Shown: positions 7,156 through 11,501 of the stretch, piece by piece | Layout of the letters: each line of letters starts with the position of its first letter | Numbering within the stretch: the first letter of the stretch is position 1 | Assembly (NCBI GenBank): GCA_964431685.1 | Contig: CAYSLA010000111.1 | Location: 1-11,501, forward strand | DNA: 11,501 nt | Direction of reading: 5' to 3' | DNA from: CAYSLA01 sp964431685 | GTDB taxonomy: Bacteria > Armatimonadota > UBA5829 | Notes under the pieces: model-generated | What the model saw: the letters and a program-made list of their open reading frames with translations, nothing else | What the model was told of the DNA's origin: nothing | Databases searched by the model: none | Translations under genes and position numbers: made by a program

Positions 7156-7593
7156 TCAATAGACTGCAGTTACATACGCCGGATCGATTTGCACCACCCT
7201 GGGTGCGGTTTCGCCGGAAGAGCCAGGCAGGGCTACCCTGAGCAGGGGTGCGCCGCCTTCGAATACTACGCTCGTGACTTCGCCATACATCGGCATATCG
7301 AAGTCGACGGACGCAAAGTCAACTTGCCTGCCAATCAGGGCTACAGCTTGCGCGGCAGCCTGGGATTGACCGGCTTTCTCGTTGGCCGTGTTCAGCTTCT
7401 GCATTTGCTCCAGTGAGCTGAACGTGGCAAGCTGGGCGATGAAGTCCTTGTCCTCAATCGGATTCATCGGGTCCTGGTTACGCAGTTGCGCGATCAACAG
7501 TTTCAGGAAAGCATCTTTGTCGAGCTCCCTAACCTGTCTAGTGATACTAGCATCGCCTGTGGTTCCGATACGGGTTACTACGCCGGTATCCAT
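7156..7593 (-). CDS. flgD: flagellar hook assembly/cap protein FlgD
   Basis: FlgD forms the scaffold at the tip of the growing hook, allowing FlgE subunits to assemble. The 145-residue protein has the conserved N-terminal segment DKDAFLKLLIAQLRNQDPMNP (residues 25-45, in the typical position) followed by FIAQLATFSSLEQMQKLN. The remainder (about 80-145) is short and appears to contain only a small beta domain, so this is the short FlgD form and lacks room for both the Fn3-like and tudor-like domains of the 230-residue enteric protein. The ATG at 7593 has a strong GAGGAGG about 10-12 bases upstream. It precedes flgE and follows fliK after a spacer with a palindrome. Confidence 0.95.
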   Translation of the reverse strand: MDTGVVTRIGTTGDASITRQVRELDKDAFLKLLIAQLRNQDPMNPIEDKDFIAQLATFSSLEQMQKLNTANEKAGQSQAAAQAVALIGRQVDFASVDFDMPMYGEVTSVVFEGGAPLLRVALPGSSGETAPRVVQIDPAYVTAVY

Positions 7594-7623
7594 CTAGTTT
7601 ATGTCCTCCTCCTCTTGCAGTAG

Positions 7624-7660
7624 GGGAGCACTTCGAAGTGCTCCCTTACGCGGAGCGCGT
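7624..7660. repeat. two adjacent palindromes between fliK and flgD
   Basis: A perfect 22-base palindrome, GGGAGCACTTCGAAGTGCTCCC starting at 7624 and ending at 7645 (arm GGGAGCACTTC), is followed two bases later by a small hairpin ACGCG-GAG-CGCGT (7648-7660). Both lie within the 79-base fliK-flgD spacer, upstream of the flgD ribosome site. Neither is followed by a T-run. They may form an mRNA processing or stability structure, or be a two-part dispersed palindromic repeat. Confidence 0.6.
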
Positions 7661-7672
7661 ATTTCCGCAATT

Positions 7673-9247
7673 CTAGGCAAGCCAGCTATAGCCGGTCGCC
7701 TGGTCTGTCACTGATTCCATTGCCGCCATGTCCGCGAAGAGTTCCTTCGGTTCGCTGCTTCGGTATTCTGCTCCGCCAGCTTGTCCGGAACTCGCGCCGC
7801 TGTGAGCCGGATTGCCGAACCCGGTACTATGTTCAAACGAAAACATCGTCGGATTACTGGCCACCGACACCGACTCCACTTTCAGACCGGCGGTCGAAAG
7901 CGCGTCCATCAAGGCCGGCAGCGACGCCTGGATCAGGTTGCGGACGTTGTCGGTTGAAGTCATTATCTGGCCGGTAAGTCCGGAACCGCTCTGAATCAAC
8001 TGCACGCGCAGTGAACCTAGTTCCGGCGGGGTAAGCCTGACCACCAACTCGCTGCGTTCCGGAAACCTGCTGAGCCGGACTTCGCGCACCATCTGGTCGA
8101 TTATTCGCTGCTGGAGCTCGTGGTCGAATCTGGGTCTGGCCTCGGTGTGCCCCGCGCCATCAGTCTGGCTTGCTGGCGCGACCGGCGCCCGGGGCTCGGC
8201 GTTGAGAACGGTCTGCCTCTCATCAACCGATGTCCGCGCGGTCGGCGGTTCCTGAGCGTCGCTTGTTCTGAGCGGGGTCGAAGGGAAAAGCAGACTTTGG
8301 GCCGATGCCGCGGGGCTCTTCTCTGTGTGTTCGCTGCTGAATCCTGTTCCTGGCACAGGGGCGAAATTCGGCTCCGGATTGGAGTCGAACGGGGCTCTGG
8401 CGTTGCCGCGCCCAAATCCGGCTTGTCCGCCCGCGGTTATAGTCTGCGCATCTCCGACAGCGGTTGCCCGAATTTGGACTGCCGCACCGGTGCCCGCTGG
8501 CTCTTCCGATTCGGCGAACGATGGCTGGTTTGCCTTAGCGCGCGGCCCCGAGTGCATCTCTCTGACCATGCCCTGGCTTGGCAACACGGATTCTTCGACC
8601 AGCACACCTCCCCCTAACCCCGTCCGAAACGGAGGGGGGAGGGGGAGGTGTTCCACCGCAGGGACATCTATGGTCTCCTGCGGGGCCTGGGTCCAAATCT
8701 GTGGTGATTCCGCCGGTACGGTGGATTCTCCGCGTCCAAGCCCGGTGCTTGTCCTGAGCGAAGCCTCTTGTCCTGAGCCAAACCGTAGCGAAGGATCGCT
8801 GACAGGAACCGCCGATGGGTCCCCCAGTTCCGGTGTGCCTGGTGCGGCGGTGATTGCGGCGTCATAATTGCCGTAAGGATGCTCGCGAACGCCTCTGACA
8901 ACTGGGTGCGCGTCACAGCGACCGTGGTCTATATCTGAGTTGAAATTGACTGGTGGTGGCTGATCTTGTGCCGCTATTGGTGGTACGGTCAAGGATTGCG
9001 CACCAAGTGCAGCGGTCGTGTCGCAGTGCGCCGGAGCCTGGGTGTGGTCTGCAACTGGCGGCTCGGACGCCTCCAGTTCCTTTATCTGCGGATTATCACC
9101 TGCCTCCAAGACAATCCCCGCGAGAGCAGCGGCGAACGAACGTCCACCAGACCCATTACCGGTCTGTCCGAACGCCGATGCGGCGTCCGTTCCCAGTATG
9201 GAAGCGGGCACGTCTGAATTCCGCGGTGCGACCGAAACATCGATCAA
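7673..9247 (-). CDS. fliK: flagellar hook-length control protein FliK
   Basis: FliK is exported during hook growth; it gauges hook length and switches the export apparatus to filament substrates. From the TTG at 9247 the product has 524 residues. The first about 370 residues are low-complexity, rich in Ala, Pro, Ser, Gly and Glu, and probably disordered. The C-terminal Flg_hook domain lies at about 373-465, with LQQRIIDQMVREVRL, then RLTPPELGSLRVQLI (404-418) and a following helix LIQASLPALMDALSTAGL. The TTG start is chosen because AGAGGTGAT precedes it with optimal spacing; an upstream in-frame GTG at 9292 has no such site. The linker contains short repeats read in frame (8262-8285, 8604-8651, 8748-8795). 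Complementary sequences around the start suggest translational control. Confidence 0.93.
   Translation of the reverse strand: MIDVSVAPRNSDVPASILGTDAASAFGQTGNGSGGRSFAAALAGIVLEAGDNPQIKELEASEPPVADHTQAPAHCDTTAALGAQSLTVPPIAAQDQPPPVNFNSDIDHGRCDAHPVVRGVREHPYGNYDAAITAAPGTPELGDPSAVPVSDPSLRFGSGQEASLRTSTGLGRGESTVPAESPQIWTQAPQETIDVPAVEHLPLPPPFRTGLGGGVLVEESVLPSQGMVREMHSGPRAKANQPSFAESEEPAGTGAAVQIRATAVGDAQTITAGGQAGFGRGNARAPFDSNPEPNFAPVPGTGFSSEHTEKSPAASAQSLLFPSTPLRTSDAQEPPTARTSVDERQTVLNAEPRAPVAPASQTDGAGHTEARPRFDHELQQRIIDQMVREVRLSRFPERSELVVRLTPPELGSLRVQLIQSGSGLTGQIMTSTDNVRNLIQASLPALMDALSTAGLKVESVSVASNPTMFSFEHSTGFGNPAHSGASSGQAGGAEYRSSEPKELFADMAAMESVTDQATGYSWLA
8262..8285. repeat. dispersed mini-repeat copy 1 inside fliK
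   Basis: The plus strand reads CTTGTTCTGAGCGGGGTCGA followed by AGGG. It resembles a short repeat, CTTGTCCTGAGCGAAG-TCGAAGG, that I recall from intergenic regions of many environmental bacterial genomes. In fliK it is translated as PSTPLRTS. The shared core with the copies at 8748-8795 is directly visible. Confidence 0.55.
8604..8651. repeat. 48-bp imperfect palindrome inside fliK
   Basis: Twelve-base perfect arms ACACCTCCCCCT (8604-8615) and AGGGGGAGGTGT (8640-8651) enclose a second hairpin, TCCG-AAA-CGGA (8623-8633). C-runs and G-runs between them allow further pairing. It is read in frame as a Leu/Pro- then Gly-rich peptide (LPLPPPFRTGLGGGV) in the FliK linker. The form is that of an intergenic REP-like element, here within coding sequence. 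Confidence 0.65.
8748..8795. repeat. tandem dispersed mini-repeat copies 2 and 3 inside fliK
   Basis: CTTGTCCTGAGCGAAG (8748-8763) is followed after three bases by a second CTTGTCCTGAGC (8767-8778) that continues into AACCGTAGCGAAGGA. On the coding strand these give LRFGSGQEASLRTS. They share the core with the copy at 8262-8285. Confidence 0.6.
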
Positions 9248-9336
9248 GGTATCACCTCTAGGTCGGTTTGCGATGTTTCGAGAGTTCGACACGTTTCATG
9301 CCCAGGGACTCGATAAGTCCAAAACTCCGAAACATC
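9233..9336 (-). promoter_or_regulatory. candidate alternative-hairpin leader controlling fliK translation
   Basis: In plus-strand coordinates there are three related segments: C, CGAAACATCG (9233-9242), inside the fliK start region; B, CGATGTTTCG (9271-9280); and A, CGAAACATC (9328-9336). In the transcript, B can pair with C over 10 bases, and the loop then holds the ribosome site (about 9251-9259) and the TTG start (9245-9247). Alternatively B can pair with A over 9 bases, extending to 14 pairs with one bulged base (9281) via AACTC at 9323-9327, leaving the start free. The A-B loop holds another small hairpin, GGACT-CGATA-AGTCC (9306-9320). The pairings are directly visible; the regulatory role is inferred. 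Confidence 0.45.
9250..9261 (-). promoter_or_regulatory. ribosome-binding site deciding the fliK TTG start
   Basis: On the minus strand AGAGGTGAT lies just upstream of TTG at 9247, with about 6 bases between the AGGTG core and the start. No comparable site precedes the alternative GTG at 9292. This puts the true fliK start at 9247. Confidence 0.7.
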
Positions 9337-9370
9337 AGATTGAGATGTCGCCCAGAAAGGCGTTTATTGG

Positions 9371-9702
9371 CTATCTTGAACGGATGGCGTTCCGATACCC
9401 AATTACCTTATCGACATAGGAGTGCGTTTCCCTAAATGGCGGAATTCCGTGGTGTTTTGCCACCGACCCGGGNNNNNNNNNNNNNNNNNNNNNNNNNNNN
9501 NNNNNNNNNNNNNNNNNNNNNNNNNNNNNNNNNNNNNNNNNNNNNNNNNNNNNNNNNNNNNNNNNNNNNNNNCCGGCACAGATGCGTCTGGGTCCGCGCT
9601 CCAGTGTGCAGCGGTCGCGACTCTGCCGCCCTGGCCTGCCGAGCCGAATCGGGCTTTGATCTCGTTCACTCTGGACATAGCCCCGACTATGCCTTCAAAC
9701 AT
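9371..9702 (-). pseudogene. flagellar-cluster soluble lytic transglycosylase, interrupted by assembly gap (probably an intact gene)
   Basis: Two parts of one gene flank the run of N. The upstream part (9573-9702, 43 codons) begins MFEGIVGAMSRVNEIKARFG, the N-terminus typical of small SLT proteins encoded between fliJ and fliK in some phyla. The downstream part (9371-9472) reads PGSVAKHHGIPPFRETHSYV and ends with TAG; this is the C-terminal SLT motif that normally follows YNAG. The catalytic Glu region is in the gap. The two parts are in different frames with 100 N, so the real gap should have a length of 2 modulo 3 and, from the usual family size of about 190-210 residues, perhaps 330-400 bases. 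The enzyme would cleave peptidoglycan to let the rod through. It starts 8 bases inside fliJ. It is labelled pseudogene only because the sequence is broken; I see no evidence of real decay. Confidence 0.8.
9473..9572. other. assembly gap (100 N)
   Basis: Exactly 100 unspecified bases, the conventional placeholder for a gap of unknown size. It removes the middle of the transglycosylase gene. Frame analysis of the two flanks shows 100 is not the true length if the gene is intact. Confidence 0.97.
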
Positions 9703-10228
9703 TACGGTCGTGTCCTCTCTCATCCGGGATGCTGATGGGACGCGGCTTCACACCGCGCTCTGTGAGGCGTCCGGCGTTTGATCTGCGTGGATCCCTTGCA
9801 TAGCGAACATTTGCCATCTCATCCAATGCGTTCTGTTCCAGACGCTGCTCGGAGGCGATGTGGGCCTGTCTCTGGTTGTTTCGGAGTGTGTCGAGAACCT
9901 GCCGTTGCTGCATAGCCTCAACCACTTGACCCAGCTTGGCGTTGACACGCTCGGCAACGGCCTCGATCGTCAGCTTCTGCACCGCGATGTCGTCAAGTAG
10001 GGACAGGGAGTAGGTCTCGTGCCTGAATAGCTCCGCAGGATCGGAGCACCGGCGCAGGGCATCGTCGTAGCGGTGTCGGGCCTTCTCGAACCGGGCGCTG
10101 AGCTTTTCCAGCCTCAGCGTTTCCTCAAGCTCCTCGCGTCTGAGGACAGCCAGTTCTCCCAGCAATTCCTCTTCTCGCGCCTTGCGGTGGTCAAGCAGCG
10201 TCTGAAGTCTGAACTGAAATCTCTTCAT
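9695..10228 (-). CDS. fliJ: flagellar export stalk protein FliJ
   Basis: FliJ is the coiled-coil stalk in the centre of the FliI hexamer and links it to the export gate protein FlhA. The 177-residue product begins MKRFQFRLQTLLDHRKAREEELLGELA, the usual FliJ opening, and is almost wholly charged helix with heptad-like Leu spacing to about residue 145. The last 30 residues (RDPRRSNAGRLTERG...) are basic and probably unstructured, making it somewhat longer than the typical about 147 residues. The ATG at 10228 lies 38 bases inside the end of fliI, with GAGAGG about 10 bases upstream, and the stop overlaps the transglycosylase start. Sequence conservation in FliJ is low, so the call depends on the coiled coil, the N-terminal motif and the position after fliI. 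Confidence 0.93.
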   Translation of the reverse strand: MKRFQFRLQTLLDHRKAREEELLGELAVLRREELEETLRLEKLSARFEKARHRYDDALRRCSDPAELFRHETYSLSLLDDIAVQKLTIEAVAERVNAKLGQVVEAMQQRQVLDTLRNNQRQAHIASEQRLEQNALDEMANVRYARDPRRSNAGRLTERGVKPRPISIPDERGHDRNV

Positions 10229-11501
10229 CCGGCTTGAACCTCTCCATCATCTTCAAGCTTGCCGAGTCGAAGTCGGACTTCTCGTCCACCTGCTGCTTCA
10301 AGAAGCTGTTCACCTCGGCGATATTCTCTATCGCATAATCCATCCTTGGGTTGCTGCCGTGAGCGTAAGCTCCAATGTTGATGAGGTCCTCACCTGACTT
10401 GTACGTCGCCAGTACGTCCCGCATGACGGCGGCGGATTCCCTATGCTGCTTGCTGGTGACATCCGACATAAGCCTTGATACGCTGGAGAGCACGTCGATC
10501 GCCGGGTAGTGGTTGCGGGCAGCGAGGTCCCGGCTGAGGACGATGTGACCGTCGAGGATCCCGCGCACCGTGTCAGCTACCGGTTCGTTCATGTCATCGC
10601 CCTCGACCAGAACCGTGTACAGACCTGTTATGGAGCCCGATTCAGATGTTCCGGAGCGTTCCAGCAGTTGAGGAAGCACAGCGAACACACTGGGAGTATA
10701 TCCGCGTGTGGTTGGTGGTTCGCCGGCGGCCAGCCCGATCTCTCGCTGAGCCCACGCGACCCTGGTGACAGAGTCCATCATCAGGAGCACATCCTTGTGG
10801 CGGGCCCGGAAATACTCAGCTATGGCCGTGGCAACCTGCGCGCCGCGTATGCGGGCGACAGGAACCTGGTCCGACGTTGCCACTACCAGCACGGACTTCG
10901 CCAGACCTTCGGGACCAAGGTCCTTCTCAAGGAAATCCTTCACTTCACGTCCGCGTTCGCCGATCAGAGCTATCACGTTCACGTCGGCGGAGGTGTTGCG
11001 GGCGATCATACCCATCAGAGTGCTCTTTCCGACTCCGCTGCCGGAGAAAACCCCTATCCTCTGGCCCTTTCCCACCGTGAGCAGCCCGTCTATCGCACGG
11101 ACTCCGAGCGAAAGACGCTCGTCTATCCGTTTGCGATCCAGGGGGTGGGGTGGGGGCGCCGAAGTGTTGATCTGGCAGTCGACGGAGATCGCGCCGAGTC
11201 CGTCGAGCGGTTGTCCGAGTCCGTCCAGCACTCTTCCCAGCAACTGCGGGCTTGCGGCGACTCTTAAGGAGTGTCCTTTGGCGATCACATCGCTTCCGGG
11301 CCGTATGTTCTGCACCGGACCGAATGGCATCAGCAGAGTTCGAGACTCTCGGAACCCAACCACCTCAGCGAGAATGGGTTCTTCGTTTCGCTTGGTCACT
11401 ATCTCCACTACTTCTCCGACCCCGCATGGCGGGCCAAGCGACTCCACAAGCACGCCCACGACCTGTGCAACTTTTCCGTTTATACCTATACAATCCAGCC
11501 T
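10191..11501 (-). CDS. fliI: flagellar export ATPase FliI (5' end outside window)
   Basis: ATPase of the flagellar type III export apparatus, related to the F1 beta subunit, which unfolds and releases export substrates at the gate. The frame stays open to the right edge, reading RLDCIGINGKVAQVVGVLVE, which matches the FliI N-terminal beta domain. The GTG at 11459 is therefore internal and the true start lies outside. The 436 residues seen contain Walker A SGSGVGKST (about 153-161), the catalytic-Glu segment IGERGREV (Glu182), Walker B DVLLMMDSVTR (about 237-247) and the signature EIGLAAGEPPTTRGYTPSVFA (about 254-274, in two parts). The C-terminal helical domain ends with MMERFKPDEE. Its stop lies 38 bases inside fliJ. 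Confidence 0.97.
   Translation of the reverse strand, partial: RLDCIGINGKVAQVVGVLVESLGPPCGVGEVVEIVTKRNEEPILAEVVGFRESRTLLMPFGPVQNIRPGSDVIAKGHSLRVAASPQLLGRVLDGLGQPLDGLGAISVDCQINTSAPPPHPLDRKRIDERLSLGVRAIDGLLTVGKGQRIGVFSGSGVGKSTLMGMIARNTSADVNVIALIGERGREVKDFLEKDLGPEGLAKSVLVVATSDQVPVARIRGAQVATAIAEYFRARHKDVLLMMDSVTRVAWAQREIGLAAGEPPTTRGYTPSVFAVLPQLLERSGTSESGSITGLYTVLVEGDDMNEPVADTVRGILDGHIVLSRDLAARNHYPAIDVLSSVSRLMSDVTSKQHRESAAVMRDVLATYKSGEDLINIGAYAHGSNPRMDYAIENIAEVNSFLKQQVDEKSDFDSASLKMMERFKPDEEISVQTSDAA

Noticed and set aside
9248..9292. GTG at 9292 as the fliK start
   Set aside because: No ribosome site precedes it, and the TTG at 9247 has AGAGGTGAT at ideal spacing.
7594..9370. Sigma-54 or sigma-28 promoters in the spacers upstream of flgD and fliK
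   Set aside because: I looked for the GG-N10-GC and TAAA-N15-GCCGATAA patterns on the minus strand in the noncoding parts and saw no convincing match, so the genes probably rely on a promoter upstream of the window.
9403..9723. Single open frame reading through the N run with start at 9723
   Set aside because: Its C-terminal part is nonsense, whereas another frame gives a clear SLT ending at 9371. The ATG at 9702 matches the family N-terminus better and has an upstream purine-rich site.
11141..11156. G-rich stretch (runs of 5, 4 and 5 G) on the plus strand as a possible G-quadruplex
   Set aside because: It encodes the Pro-rich stretch APPPHP between the FliI N-terminal and ATPase domains and has only three long runs; codon choice for Pro explains it well enough.
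1..11501. CRISPR arrays, tRNA/rRNA genes, insertion sequences, phage or defence genes
   Set aside because: No regularly spaced repeats, no tRNA-like cloverleaf that I could find, and no transposase, integrase or defence domain in any frame examined.

Overview
The window is a bacterial flagellar gene cluster. Thirteen genes lie on the minus strand and cover about 1364-11501. One major facilitator (MFS) transporter gene lies on the plus strand at the left edge and converges on the cluster. Read in the direction of transcription (right to left), the order is fliI (cut by the window edge), fliJ, a flagellar-type soluble lytic transglycosylase (split by an assembly gap), fliK, flgD, flgE, flbD/swrD, motA, motB, fliL, fliN, fliO and fliP. 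Adjacent genes mostly overlap or lie within about 50 bases of each other, as expected for one operon. The larger breaks are fliK upstream (123 nt), fliK-flgD (79 nt), flgE-flbD (81 nt) and motB-fliL (70 nt), and each of these carries palindromic or alternative-pairing sequence.

The genes belong together functionally. FliI and FliJ are the export ATPase and its stalk. FliO and FliP belong to the export gate assembly. FlgD caps and FlgE builds the hook, and FliK measures it. The transglycosylase probably opens peptidoglycan for the rod. FlbD/SwrD, MotA, MotB and FliL make up and support the torque-generating stator. FliN is part of the switch/C-ring. There is no fliM between fliL and fliN, and fliQ/fliR/flhB/flhA do not follow fliP, so the usual continuation of the cluster is missing here.

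The organism is a motile bacterium with a moderately high G+C genome that uses TTG starts freely (fliP, flgE and fliK, each with a good ribosome-binding site). The order fliIJ-slt-fliK-flgDE-flbD-motAB-fliL-fliN-fliOP and the presence of flbD suggest a non-proteobacterial lineage such as Firmicutes-like or Armatimonadota-like groups, but the sequence alone does not settle this. The 100-base run of N suggests a draft or metagenome assembly.

The most interesting observations are: a set of three short complementary copies around the fliK start that can form two mutually exclusive hairpins, one of which encloses the ribosome-binding site and TTG start; mini-repeats embedded in frame in the disordered part of fliK; a FliM/FliY-like CheY-binding peptide on FliN with no neighbouring fliM; and a MotB whose usual peptidoglycan-binding Asp is Cys.
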